64,000 nt of DNA from Sphingobium lactosutens DS20 (GTDB taxonomy: Bacteria > Pseudomonadota > Alphaproteobacteria > Sphingomonadales > Sphingomonadaceae). Below are positions 55,468 through 64,000 of this stretch, in pieces (position 1 is the first letter of the stretch; each line of letters opens with the position of its first letter). A model generated the notes under the pieces. It searched no databases. It worked only from the letters and a program-made list of their open reading frames with translations, and had not been told where the DNA came from. The position numbers and the translations under genes are program-made. The stretch is taken from positions 1 to 64,000 of the forward strand of contig NZ_ATDP01000109.1 of NCBI RefSeq assembly GCF_000445105.1. The letters run 5' to 3'.

Positions 55468-56478
55468 TCAAGAGGTTCTCGACACCGAAAAGTCAGCGGC
55501 TTCCATCAGGGCGCGTTTCAGATCGGAATCAGGGAAACATTGGAGCGCGTTTTTCGCCGCTTCGGCGTGATCTTTTGCTCGAGATAAGGTCTCTGTGATC
55601 GCGCCGCGCGACTCCATAAGGTACAGCGCGTGCCGGAGCGCGGTCTCGTCTGCAGACGTACGCCCGGAAATAACGTCGTGCCAGAAGCGGCGGACATTTG
55701 GGTCTCCGTTGCGGTATGAGAGGATGACCGGGAGGGTCACCTTTCCTTCGCGAAAATCGTCCCCCGCCGCTTTCCCCATGGCAGTGTCATTGGAAGTGTA
55801 ATCGATTGCATCGTCCACGAGCTGAAAAGCTATTCCGATGTTGCGACCGTAACTATCTAACGCCTTTTCGCGATGGTCATTCTCCTCCGCGATCACAGCT
55901 GCCATGCGGCAGGCAACGGCGAAAAGATCAGCGGTCTTGGCATTTATGACGCCATAATAGTCGGCTTCAGTGCTTTCCAAGCGCCGTGCCGCCCCCAGTT
56001 GGTCGATTTCCCCGCGTACCATCTTCGTCGTGGCGCGGCTTAGAAGCTCGATGGCGCGAGAGGATTTCGTCTCGATCATCAGCTCGAAGCTCTGCGAGAG
56101 CAGGAAATCGCCGACGAAGATTGTCGCGCGATTTCCCCAGACCAGGTTAGCCGTCTTGCGACCACGGCGCAGCGAAGATCCGTCCACGACATCGTCATGC
56201 AATAGCGTTGCGCTGTGCAGAAACTCTATCGCGGCCGCCAGACTATGATGGAGCGTGCCATCATATCCGACCAGCCTGGCGCAGGCCAAAGTCAGCATGG
56301 GCCTGAGGCGTTTACCGCCGCTATTGATCAGATGTCCTGCCAATGTCGGTATCAAGCCCACTTCGCTTTGCATCCGCTTGTGGATGATATCATTCACGAT
56401 GCGAAGATCGTTGCCCATCAGTGCAGCAACGGCCTCCAGCGTCGGGCCCGCCCCACTGGATTTTCTGGCTTTCAACAC
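55468..56478 (-). CDS. Polyprenyl diphosphate synthase (IspB-like)
   Basis: Trans-polyprenyl synthase of 336 residues, making the long isoprenoid side chain of ubiquinone. First Asp-rich motif LLHDDVVDGS (DDxxD) and second QLVDDAIDYTS; GGKRLRPML is the diphosphate-binding start. GTG start at 56478 with GGAA close by; a downstream start would remove part of the first helix. It is convergent with ETF-QO. Whether it is the only copy in the genome cannot be seen here. Confidence 0.93.
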   Translation of the reverse strand: MLKARKSSGAGPTLEAVAALMGNDLRIVNDIIHKRMQSEVGLIPTLAGHLINSGGKRLRPMLTLACARLVGYDGTLHHSLAAAIEFLHSATLLHDDVVDGSSLRRGRKTANLVWGNRATIFVGDFLLSQSFELMIETKSSRAIELLSRATTKMVRGEIDQLGAARRLESTEADYYGVINAKTADLFAVACRMAAVIAEENDHREKALDSYGRNIGIAFQLVDDAIDYTSNDTAMGKAAGDDFREGKVTLPVILSYRNGDPNVRRFWHDVISGRTSADETALRHALYLMESRGAITETLSRAKDHAEAAKNALQCFPDSDLKRALMEAADFSVSRTS

Positions 56479-56508
56479 GGTTCCGCACCCCTGCGCATGA
56501 ATCGCCTC

Positions 56509-57345
56509 CTATCGCGCCAGTAGAATGGGGATTTCTGCATGGCGCAGAACATAGCGAGTCGCGCCGCCAAAAATGGCTTCGCTCAGCTTGGAATGACCAT
56601 AGGCCCCCATGACAAGCAGGTCAGCGTCGCGCTCGGTGCAAAAGTCCACGACGACCTGACCGGCGTCAGTCCCTTCCAGGAGGAAGAGGTCCGCGGTGAC
56701 GCCGTGACAGGCGAGATGGCGAACGATCGCCCGACCCGGATCTATCCCGTCTGGCACCGGAAGACCCGCCTGGGGGACGACGACAACGGAAACCTGCTTT
56801 GCGCTGTAGAGCAGCGGAAGCGCGCCTGCGACCGCTCTGGAAGCCTCGGCGCTCGCGTTCCACGCGATGACGATGTGATCCGCCAGCCTTTCCGACCGCC
56901 ATGCCGCTGGAACAAGAAGCGTAGGCCTGCCGGATGCGAAGATCATGTCCTCGGACAGGCTCAATGCTGTCTTGCGCCGAGATGGGCCATCGGCCGGGCC
57001 AACGATTGCGAGATCAGCATGCCGTGCATGGATCATCAGATCCTCACCCCAGACCCTGTCCGAGATGCGCCATTCCCCGTGGAGTTCCTCCTGGAGGAGC
57101 GCTGCCTCAAACAATGTTCGATAGCGCGCGGCAGCGGCGCGCACCTGCTCACTGTGATGTGCGAGCATATGAGCGATGCCGGTCCCAACCGCAAAGCCAG
57201 AATAGCGGTGCAGTTCGAGCGCATCGGCGACAAATACCGCCGAGAGATGGGAATGGAAGCGGGCCGCCAAAGCCGCGGCATATTCCAATCTTGATGCCCC
57301 CTCCGGAATGTCCTCCAAATAGACAACGATATCCTGTAGCGACAA
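56509..57345 (-). CDS. Tandem universal stress protein
   Basis: UspA-like protein of 278 residues made of two Usp domains. The first half (IVVYLEDIPEGASRLEYAAALAARF) is divergent. The second has HIVIAWNASAEASRAVAGALPLL and the ATP-binding GAYGHSKLSEAIFGGATRYVLRHAEIPILL, matching the G-x2-G-x9-G-(S/T) consensus. Cytoplasmic; usually linked to stress, low oxygen or starvation. It is 30 bases downstream of nothing on its strand except the MliC-like gene and reads towards the polyprenyl synthase. Confidence 0.94.
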   Translation of the reverse strand: MSLQDIVVYLEDIPEGASRLEYAAALAARFHSHLSAVFVADALELHRYSGFAVGTGIAHMLAHHSEQVRAAAARYRTLFEAALLQEELHGEWRISDRVWGEDLMIHARHADLAIVGPADGPSRRKTALSLSEDMIFASGRPTLLVPAAWRSERLADHIVIAWNASAEASRAVAGALPLLYSAKQVSVVVVPQAGLPVPDGIDPGRAIVRHLACHGVTADLFLLEGTDAGQVVVDFCTERDADLLVMGAYGHSKLSEAIFGGATRYVLRHAEIPILLAR

Positions 57346-57562
57346 GATTATCTCCTCTTAAATCGAAGTGGCAGGCTGTATTGCGCCCGCGCGCGGCTAT
57401 TGCCGCATGTCCGCATGGCGCCAAGAGAGCCGAAGGCGCATGTCATGCCACTGGGCATGAGAGCTTCAACTAATCGGATTGGAAGCAAGCGACACTCTTC
57501 CAAAAGCCGCGCAAACACGCGCCTGGGGGGGATGGTCGCGCCTCCCGGATCGTTCGATCGGG

Positions 57563-57928
57563 TCACGATCTGCAACGCACGGCCTGGGCGCCGCGACGGT
57601 TCAGCATGGCCGTCCCGCGCGTGACGATAAGCGTTACGCCGCTCCCTGAGAATGTCGCCTCTTTCCGCGCGGCCTTTAGCTTCGCAAAACCTGCCTCATC
57701 ACGGAGAAACAGGGTTTGATTGTCATCGAAGACATCGACTGAAATTTCACTGCCGTCATCACAGCGGTATCGATTTGTTCTGGCGACCGAAGGCGGAATA
57801 TAGTGAGACAGACTTTCATGATCGCTGCCTTCGTCCTGCCGTTCCCCTTCATCGATGTTATGACATGCAACAAGGGCGAAAGCCCCTAATGCCAGCGCGA
57901 AGGAAAGAAGCGGCTTCCCAAAAGGCAA
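57563..57928 (-). CDS. MliC-like lysozyme-inhibitor lipoprotein
   Basis: Putative lipoprotein of 121 residues. The N terminus PFGKPLLSFALALGAFALVAC is a signal peptide with lipobox LVAC. The C-terminal part YRCDDGSEISVDVFDDNQTLFLRDEAGFAKLKA resembles the MliC/PliC domain, which blocks host or environmental c-type lysozyme. I chose TTG at 57928 because it begins just before the signal peptide, with AAAGGCGAG upstream; longer versions start far upstream and are not convincing. Moderately sure of the family. Confidence 0.7.
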   Translation of the reverse strand: MPFGKPLLSFALALGAFALVACHNIDEGERQDEGSDHESLSHYIPPSVARTNRYRCDDGSEISVDVFDDNQTLFLRDEAGFAKLKAARKEATFSGSGVTLIVTRGTAMLNRRGAQAVRCRS

Positions 57929-58560
57929 GGGCTCGCCTTTTGACCAAGCGTCGTGCGTACATGCGGTCTCGCCATTGCCCTGAGGGAGGCGACCACATGA
58001 ACGAGAGCCCGAAAGCGTGCCTCTCGCGACAATCGACCGTGATAAACCGTGCGGCGCGGCCTTAGTCCGTGCTATCCGGTCCAACGACCGGCCCGCCTTT
58101 CGTCTTCCCTGCCGGGACGACATATTCTCTGCCGCGGCACTCATAACGCAAACGATCCTGTCAGGTAAACTTGCTCTCGGCGGTCGTCCGAAGGAGTCTG
58201 CCAGCCGACATTATGGGGCGACCCGAAGGGCTCACGACGGGAGGGAGGAAAAACCCGTCAGGCGATGTCGACTGGCAGACTAAGCACGGTAACGCCGCGC
58301 ATTCGTGCAATGCGAGAAGCTCCCGGCCATTCGTGAACGCTCGCCTGCTCAAAAAGCGTGCAATCGGATCTTGCGCCCGACCGACGGCGTTTTAAGTATG
58401 AGCGAGCGCTCACTCCCTGCTTATGATGCGGTGTACACGGATGGTCAAGAGGCAAATATGCAAGCGTGCACCTCCAGCCTCTGGGCGACCAATTGGGGAT
58501 GGGAAAGATTGCACAGCCAGAGCTGCGCCTATAGGCAGGTTGATCAGACAGGACTACGGT
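57929..58560. other. Non-coding stretch with TetR operator
   Basis: About 630 bases between the MliC-like gene and the TetR gene. It contains the operator palindrome at 58399-58415. Several short frames exist, none with a recognisable domain. Confidence 0.45.
58399..58415. promoter_or_regulatory. TetR operator upstream of TetR gene
   Basis: TGAGCGAGCGCTCACTC; the central 16 bases are identical to the site at 4862-4877 before mlaA. It is 146 bases before the TetR start. Confidence 0.65.
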
Positions 58561-59181
58561 ATGAACCAGACTTCGAAGAAATATGCCACCGGCCAGTCGC
58601 CGCGGGAGAGAATCATCAACGCGGCGAGGGCCCTGTTCGGCGCAAAGGGCTTCCATGCGACGACCACGGCGGAGTTGGCGGCCGACGCATCCGTCAGCAT
58701 GGGACAAATCTATCGCCACTTCACGGCCAAGGACGAGATTGTACTGGCGATCGTGGAGGAGAATGCACAGCATCGGGTGGCAGAGATGCATGCAATCTTC
58801 GACGCCGTCGAACGCGGTGAACAGACCATGTTCGACGCGATCAAAGCCATAACGGAAATCGCTCTGCACAATGAAGGGGGCGGGCTGCTTTTCGAAATTC
58901 TGGCCGAAGCGTGGCGCAACCCGTCGGTGGCCGAACGCCTCGACACGCTGACCGCATTTTACCGAACCGGTGTGCGCAGGCTCGCCGAGCTTGCGCGACC
59001 CGACCTGCCAGCCTCAGAACTGGACGGCTATGCCGATATAATGATGGCCTGCTTCATCGGCTTGGGGCATCGTCCCGCCATAGAACCTTGCGCGGACATC
59101 GAAAAAGCCAGTCGGACGACCGCCACATTGATGATGAGGTCACTTGGACTAACGGAGTCGCCACCCAACACCAGAAGATGA
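58561..59181 (+). CDS. TetR-family regulator
   Basis: A 206-residue TetR/AcrR protein. The DNA-binding part is RIINAARALFGAKGFHATTTAELAADASVSMGQIYRHFTAKDEI (in pieces); the C-terminal part is a helical ligand domain. ATG at 58561 follows AGGA at 7 bases. Upstream is a palindrome identical to one 54 kb away before mlaA and the broken GMC gene, suggesting autoregulation plus control of that operon. Confidence 0.93.
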   Translation: MNQTSKKYATGQSPRERIINAARALFGAKGFHATTTAELAADASVSMGQIYRHFTAKDEIVLAIVEENAQHRVAEMHAIFDAVERGEQTMFDAIKAITEIALHNEGGGLLFEILAEAWRNPSVAERLDTLTAFYRTGVRRLAELARPDLPASELDGYADIMMACFIGLGHRPAIEPCADIEKASRTTATLMMRSLGLTESPPNTRR

Positions 59182-59459
59182 CGTCACCGGCCACATTCAT
59201 CTGACGGTGGAGTATCCGGAAACCATGTCACGGTTCCGCCGGATGATAGTTTGTCGAACAAACACAGACGTTGGTTCGCAAAAAGGCGGGCTATCTCCTT
59301 TTGTGGATGGATAGTCTGCTAAAATGCCCACGCAAGACATTCGGGAGCGCGAATTCGATTCATCAGCGATACCATCAATATGGTGATCCGAAACGTCACA
59401 TCTCGGCTGGCGTTTTCGTTGATTCCTCAGCAGCAGAATTAGCAGTCACGGCTTTTTTT

Positions 59460-60752
59460 TCATTTCGTTCCAACCTTGGCTTTTGAAAATCTCTCATTGA
59501 AATCCGCCAAGTTCAGGGTGAAGTTTTCCTCGGTACGGAACGCGCCATCACTCTCGCTCGGCTTCTCATGCTGCTTGTAAAGAGTGGGGTAGTTTGTCAT
59601 GCGATCCGACGAAGTATGGAAGTAGGTCGAGTAGGTCTGGACGCTGACCGTCGGATTGGAGGTCGAGAAATCGAACGTCATGAGACGCAGCCACCCGTCG
59701 CCCAAAGCCGCTTTCGGCGCTTCGGGCGCGATCATCGGCAAAAGCTGACCGCGATCCTGATAGTCGGCCAGTATCTGATGGACGTCGTGGCCAAATGCGT
59801 TCTTATCCGTCGCATGCGATTGACCGTGCTGATGTCCACTCAACACCATGAATATCTGATCGCTCCTCAAGATGAGCTTTTGCCAGAGTTCCTCTGGTGA
59901 ATTGTGTTCACCATGGACAGCGTCGAAATCCACCGCCGCGATCGGCTTGCGCTCCCCTTCAGTGTTGAGGTGATCGTGGATCGAGATGATGGTCGGAATG
60001 CCTGGATATTTCTCTAAAAGGGCCTGCGCCCACTCGATGACATCATCTTCCGGCGCCATTTCCAGTCCGATATGAAGGAACCGGTAGCCTCCTGCCTCGA
60101 AGACCTGAGCGCTGTCGGCGCCGCCGTTGAAAGAAGCGACGTACCACGGCTTTCCTTTGAAAAACTGAGAGTTGCTGCCGAAAACCGCGCGGAAATTGTC
60201 CAATCCTCCGTAGTGCAGCATCCCATAACTGCGCGGATCGCCAGTTTTCATCGTTGCCGGCCAACGCGAGTCTGACCACACGGCGTCATAGTCGTGATTG
60301 CCGGGGACAACCGAGAAAGGCAATTTGCTGGCCAGGATTTCATAGCCGGCACGCGCGATAGGCATCTCCACGGTCAAGGTTCGCGGTTCAGGGCTCAGAT
60401 AATTGCCGAACACCGGGTTCGGTATGGCCTTCAGTCCCTTCGCCACATGCTCAACGTCCATCGATCTGCTGCCGTGTTGCCAGATATCGCCCACGGACGT
60501 TGCAAATACGATGTCGCCCCCGGCGGATCGGGCGTTGCGGGCTATATATTCCATCTGATCGATGAAGATGTCCTTGGCGTCGATCGGAAATCCGGCCTCC
60601 CGCTGATGGCTGTAGTCCAGATAATTCTGCGTATCGGGTATGACCGCGATGGTGAAACGCTGTTCCGCACCCTGTGCCATGGAGGTCGAGGGCACTAGCG
60701 CCGCCCCAAGCAGTGAGGACACGAAGAAGCGAGATAGATGGTGCAATTTCAT
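59460..60752 (-). CDS. Secreted metallophosphoesterase
   Basis: Calcineurin-like phosphoesterase of 430 residues. Signal peptide MKLHHLSRFFVSSLLGAALVPSTSMAQ in pieces, then the metal ligands VIPDTQNY, SVGDIWQHG, VVPGNHDYD, ISIHDHLN and GHQHGQ in family order. Probably periplasmic; the substrate is an unknown phosphate ester. ATG at 60752 follows GGAGG. It lies 28 bases after the TonB receptor stop, so the pair is an operon, and the receptor may import the product or the substrate. Confidence 0.93.
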   Translation of the reverse strand: MKLHHLSRFFVSSLLGAALVPSTSMAQGAEQRFTIAVIPDTQNYLDYSHQREAGFPIDAKDIFIDQMEYIARNARSAGGDIVFATSVGDIWQHGSRSMDVEHVAKGLKAIPNPVFGNYLSPEPRTLTVEMPIARAGYEILASKLPFSVVPGNHDYDAVWSDSRWPATMKTGDPRSYGMLHYGGLDNFRAVFGSNSQFFKGKPWYVASFNGGADSAQVFEAGGYRFLHIGLEMAPEDDVIEWAQALLEKYPGIPTIISIHDHLNTEGERKPIAAVDFDAVHGEHNSPEELWQKLILRSDQIFMVLSGHQHGQSHATDKNAFGHDVHQILADYQDRGQLLPMIAPEAPKAALGDGWLRLMTFDFSTSNPTVSVQTYSTYFHTSSDRMTNYPTLYKQHEKPSESDGAFRTEENFTLNLADFNERFSKAKVGTK

Positions 60753-60780
60753 TAGCAAAGCCTCCGGCTTTTGGGATTGA

Positions 60781-62970
60781 TTACCAGGCGAGCCGTGCAC
60801 CCGCACCGAACGTTCGCGGCTGCCCGACAAGTCTCGACGGACCGGCAATATCAACAAAATAACGTTCGTCCGTGACGTTTCTGGCGTAGCCGTAGACCGA
60901 GATACCGCTGGCGATATTCTGCAGTTCCACGCGCAGATTCAGGAGCGCATAAGATTCCGTTTTGGAAGAGAGCGAATTGTCCAGGCGTTTATACTCGCTT
61001 CCCTTGTAGGTGACATCCGCGCTTGAACGCAGTCGCCACTCGGGCGTGAGAGTGATGCTGTGAACGAGACGGGCGTGGCCAGACGCGTTCGGCGCGGCAG
61101 GAAGATCATTGCCCAGATTGAGCGTCACGAGAACCGGGTTGCTCGATTCAAACTTTGTAATTTCGCTATCGAGGAAGGTGGCGCCCACATCGATGGAGAG
61201 TTGTTGCGCTTCGGTCCGCACTAGATTGAGCGTTGCGGTCACATCCACACCCTTCAGCTTGGCGGCGGCAATATTGGTCCTGACATTGCCGTTCGGCGTG
61301 GCCGTGCTCGATTGCAAATTCTTGAAAGAATAATGGAAGCCGTCAACCGCGAGGTTGAAGCGGTTCGATGCCGGAAACCATTTGATACCACCTTCGAACG
61401 AATCGACGGTTTCAGATTTGAATGAAAACGCTTCAGGCGCGGAGAAAATGCTCGTTCCATCGAACCCTCCGGCCTTGTAGCCTCGCCCGTAGGCGCCGTA
61501 GATCGATAGCGAGCCGGTCAAGTCGAACTTGGCGGATACGCGGCCCGAGAGATTGTCATCATCGAAGTCATTGTCAAAGGACACGGGCAATGGCAGGCCG
61601 ATACCGGTGGTGATGCCGTAGGGGTTGGCGTCGATCGTCGATCCGAAATAATTGGACGATTCTGTGGTGTAGCGCAGCCCGCCCGTCAGCGTCAGGCGAT
61701 CGACGGGCCGCCAGTCGATCTGGCCGAACACCGCGAAGCTCTCGCGCCTCTGATGGTAGTCGGTTTCGATCTGGGTGAAACGGCTGTCCTCATAGAAAAG
61801 CGTCGTGCCAAAGTCGGTCTTGTCCTTCAGATAATAGGCTCCGATCACCCAATCGAACGAACCTTTCCGGGCGTTGGAAAGACGCGCCTCGAATGAGGTC
61901 TGCTTGACTTGATCGGTGAAGATGAATTGATTGACGCGCAAAGGCGCTCCGGGGGCGCCGTCGAGCGTGCGATCCGATTCCTCGTGACCCGCGACCAGAT
62001 CAAGATGGAGCGTATCGCCAAGGCTCTGGGTAAGCGTGCCGCTCACGCCGAAAAGATCCGTTTTTCGGCGGGGGTAGCGGTTGGAGTAGAAGGTGAACGG
62101 ATCATTGTCGGGCTCGAGCCAGCCACCGTTGCTGACTCCGCGCACAGAGTCCTGCGGCTGGCTTTCCGAACGGTCGCGGCTGCCCCACAGCTTCAGGGTG
62201 AGGTCGCCGCCGCCCGTGTCCGCCCGCACGGTGGCGCGAGCGGCCCAGAGGTCGCGGTCGCCATAATCGCTGCGTGCGCCCGGATCGGGCAGCGCCGGCA
62301 GTTGCGGCCGCAATCGCGTGCCGGCGGCGGACCCCGCACCCTTGCCGTCCATGAAGCCTCCGCCTTGATCGGTCATGACGGCGAGGCGCAAGCCGATCCG
62401 GTCGTTCAAAGGTACGCCGATTGCTCCTTCGGCTCGGAAGCGGGCATAGCTCGCATAGTCCGCCTGAACATAGCCGCCGAACTTGTCATCCGGGCCGCGC
62501 GTGATGAGATTGACGACGCCGGCCGTGCTGTTGCGGCCGTAAAGCGTGCCCTGCGGTCCTTTCAGGACCTCGACCCGCTCGATGTCGAAGAACGGTACTG
62601 ACAGAAAGACGTTCGAGCTTTGATAAATGTTGTCCACATGGAACGCGACCGAAGGGCTTCCATTGGGCCGATAGTCATCCTGTCCCCCTACACCTCGAAT
62701 GCTGATGGTGGTGGACGCGACGCCGCCGAAGTTCGATGTGATGCTCATGCCCGCTACCTGGGATGTCAGGTCTTCGAAATTGGACACGCCATTGTCGGTG
62801 ATCTGGGCGCCCGTCACGACATTGATTGCCGCGGGAATGTCGGCGAGACGGGTTTCGCGTTTTTGGGCAGTGACAATGATTTCGCCCCCGCCCAAATCCT
62901 GGACCTGTGCGGCAGCCGCCCCCGGCGCCAGAAGCGCGATTGCGCCCCCGACCTTGAATATGACCTTCAT
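60781..62970 (-). CDS. TonB-dependent outer-membrane receptor 4
   Basis: Receptor of 729 residues. Signal peptide MKVIFKVGGAIALLAPGAAAAQ, TonB-box region GGEIIVTAQKRETRLADIP, plug motif IERVEVLKGPQGTLYGRNSTAGVVNLI, barrel ending TFGAGARLAW. It heads an operon with the secreted metallophosphoesterase and is divergent from the TetR gene at 63053, so it is probably repressed by it. The phosphoesterase partner suggests an organophosphate-type ligand (inference). Confidence 0.96.
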   Translation of the reverse strand: MKVIFKVGGAIALLAPGAAAAQVQDLGGGEIIVTAQKRETRLADIPAAINVVTGAQITDNGVSNFEDLTSQVAGMSITSNFGGVASTTISIRGVGGQDDYRPNGSPSVAFHVDNIYQSSNVFLSVPFFDIERVEVLKGPQGTLYGRNSTAGVVNLITRGPDDKFGGYVQADYASYARFRAEGAIGVPLNDRIGLRLAVMTDQGGGFMDGKGAGSAAGTRLRPQLPALPDPGARSDYGDRDLWAARATVRADTGGGDLTLKLWGSRDRSESQPQDSVRGVSNGGWLEPDNDPFTFYSNRYPRRKTDLFGVSGTLTQSLGDTLHLDLVAGHEESDRTLDGAPGAPLRVNQFIFTDQVKQTSFEARLSNARKGSFDWVIGAYYLKDKTDFGTTLFYEDSRFTQIETDYHQRRESFAVFGQIDWRPVDRLTLTGGLRYTTESSNYFGSTIDANPYGITTGIGLPLPVSFDNDFDDDNLSGRVSAKFDLTGSLSIYGAYGRGYKAGGFDGTSIFSAPEAFSFKSETVDSFEGGIKWFPASNRFNLAVDGFHYSFKNLQSSTATPNGNVRTNIAAAKLKGVDVTATLNLVRTEAQQLSIDVGATFLDSEITKFESSNPVLVTLNLGNDLPAAPNASGHARLVHSITLTPEWRLRSSADVTYKGSEYKRLDNSLSSKTESYALLNLRVELQNIASGISVYGYARNVTDERYFVDIAGPSRLVGQPRTFGAGARLAW

Positions 62971-62999
62971 GAGTCTAGAATCCCTGCCCTGAGAAGAAT

Positions 63000-63013
63000 T
63001 AGACTTGTGTCTA
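63000..63013. promoter_or_regulatory. TetR operator between receptor 4 and TetR gene
   Basis: TAGACTTGTGTCTA: 5-bp perfect arms around TTGT, in the 82-base divergent gap. Nearby CGGGTTATTACGCCCG is a second short inverted repeat. Typical position for a repressor site controlling both genes. Confidence 0.6.
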
Positions 63014-63052
63014 TAAACGGGTTATTACGCCCGTGTAACAAGAGGAGAGCTA

Positions 63053-63634
63053 GTGCAGAAAATGGCGACAGCGGGTGGGAAGCGCGAGCGAACGCGGCGG
63101 CACATTTATGAATGCGCCCTCAGACTGTTCCGCGAAAAGGGTTACTCAGGGACAAGCGTCGGCGATATCTGCGCTGAAGCATCAATCTCGCGCGCCACGT
63201 TCTTCATCCATTTTTCGGAGAAGGCGGCTTTGGTCGGTGAGGCGAGCCGGTACTTGGGAGAGGCGTGGGCAAGCTTCGAGCGTGCGCTCGGCGTCCTTCC
63301 GGCAATAAGTCTGCTGCGGCATTACATCGAATTTCTCTTCGACAACATGGTCGCGCCGGAGATATCTGCGCCGATGCTTGACGACTTCCGCCAGACCTTC
63401 AGTGGCAATATGGCGCCGGGCACCGGCCCTGGGACGATGCATTATCATGCAACCGAAATCATCATACGCGCACAGGACGAAGGCGACGTGACGTCACTCA
63501 CTTCTGCCGACATGCTGGCCCATCATGCGATCCGTCTCGTCATTCTTTATCGTACCTCACCCATCGGAACGCCTAACGAAACGAAGGCCTTGCTTTGGCG
63601 ACTATTTTACTTGGGGGCACAGTCGACGGATTAG
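63053..63634 (+). CDS. TetR-family regulator next to receptor 4
   Basis: A 193-residue TetR protein with RRHIYECALRLFREKGYSGTSVGDICAEASISRATFFIHFSEK as DNA-binding part (in pieces) and a helical C-terminal domain. GTG at 63053 follows AGGAGAG; ATG three codons later is also possible. Divergent from TonB receptor 4 and the metallophosphoesterase, which it likely represses. Confidence 0.92.
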   Translation: MQKMATAGGKRERTRRHIYECALRLFREKGYSGTSVGDICAEASISRATFFIHFSEKAALVGEASRYLGEAWASFERALGVLPAISLLRHYIEFLFDNMVAPEISAPMLDDFRQTFSGNMAPGTGPGTMHYHATEIIIRAQDEGDVTSLTSADMLAHHAIRLVILYRTSPIGTPNETKALLWRLFYLGAQSTD

Positions 63635-64000
63635 GGAAGAGTCCTGATCGGTCTCGACTTGACTGGCATGATCCAAGTCCCCGCCGAGGATGACGTCAAA
63701 CCAATCGTACGAAACGATCTGGCACCTCAGCAACACGCGGTCGAGGCTGTGTGCCGATGATTCTGTAGGAACGCCAACTCCCTGACAGTATGATGTCGCT
63801 TTGGCGAATTGGATGATGTTCGTCCGTCGCGCGAGCATGCTGCTTTCATACAGCCAGCGCCTGGCTTTTGAGCCAAATCCATGCTTCTCCGTACGGCACC
63901 GACCGGAGAGCAGGCGCGTTACGTGATGAGCGTGTCGGTAGCCGCGACAGCCGCGCCCATGCACGGAAAAGAGCGTGATACAGGTCGTTGGGACGGTATC
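63635..64000. other. End of window without a clear gene
   Basis: About 365 bases. A 120-codon minus frame (63602-63964) runs back into the end of the TetR gene and matches no family I know. No RNA gene or repeat recognised. Confidence 0.4.

Noticed and set aside
63602-63964. 120-codon minus-strand frame at window end
   Set aside because: Cys/Arg/Ser-rich, overlaps the TetR end and matches nothing known; too weak to call a gene.
1-64000. CRISPR arrays, tRNA or rRNA genes
   Set aside because: No regularly spaced repeats of CRISPR type and no tRNA-like cloverleaf or rRNA sequence recognised. The regular repeats found belong to IS21 ends.

Overview
The window looks like an accessory catabolic region of an alphaproteobacterium of the sphingomonad group (Sphingobium, Novosphingobium or Sphingomonas type). 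The grounds are high GC, four large TonB-dependent receptors of the sphingomonad 'DIIVTAQ(K/R)RE' type, VanA/VanB-like Rieske systems, and a REP-like palindrome of a kind I remember from sphingomonad genomes. I see no rRNA, tRNA or CRISPR array.

Layout. 1-4.9 kb: a complete IS21-family element inserted in the 3' part of a GMC oxidoreductase gene that is also frameshifted, followed by mlaA. 5.7-8.1 kb: alpha/beta hydrolase, HxlR regulator and a small conserved-looking protein. 8.5-16.6 kb: aldehyde dehydrogenase, TonB receptor, cytochrome P450, zinc alcohol dehydrogenase, MerR and TetR regulators. 16.7-21.7 kb: a membrane-bound PQQ dehydrogenase gene split by a second IS21-family element; the 8-bp target duplication is exact and the reading frame is restored if the element is removed. 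22-33 kb: tyrosine phosphatase, then a long minus-strand run made of a TonB receptor, two tandem copies of a three-gene module (CrtC/AttH-like protein, APH-type kinase, small LvaB-like protein), MmgE/PrpD and an alcohol dehydrogenase. 34-46.8 kb: a divergent pair of operons, one with TonB receptor, SDR, Rieske oxygenase and MFS exporter, the other with Rieske oxygenase, VanB-type reductase, AAHS-type transporter, GMC dehydrogenase and aldehyde dehydrogenase. 46.8-55.4 kb: a LysR protein with two DNA-binding domains, acyl-CoA dehydrogenase, CaiB-type CoA transferase, FadR-type GntR regulator, both ETF subunits, a 2Fe-2S ferredoxin and ETF-quinone oxidoreductase. 55.4-64 kb: polyprenyl synthase, universal stress protein, MliC-like lipoprotein, TetR, metallophosphoesterase, TonB receptor and TetR.

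How it may work together. Receptors would import an unknown hydrophobic or aromatic compound. The P450 and Rieske enzymes oxygenate it, alcohol and aldehyde dehydrogenases oxidise it to an acid, a CoA transferase activates it, and acyl-CoA dehydrogenase with ETF and ETF-QO passes electrons to quinone. The duplicated kinase modules resemble the LvaA/LvaB and ACAD10/11 way of removing a hydroxyl by phosphorylation. A recurring palindrome, AATGGT-N3-ACCATT, lies before six transcription units between 14.0 and 51.5 kb, including the GntR gene itself. This suggests one GntR regulon covers most of the window. The substrate cannot be named from sequence alone.
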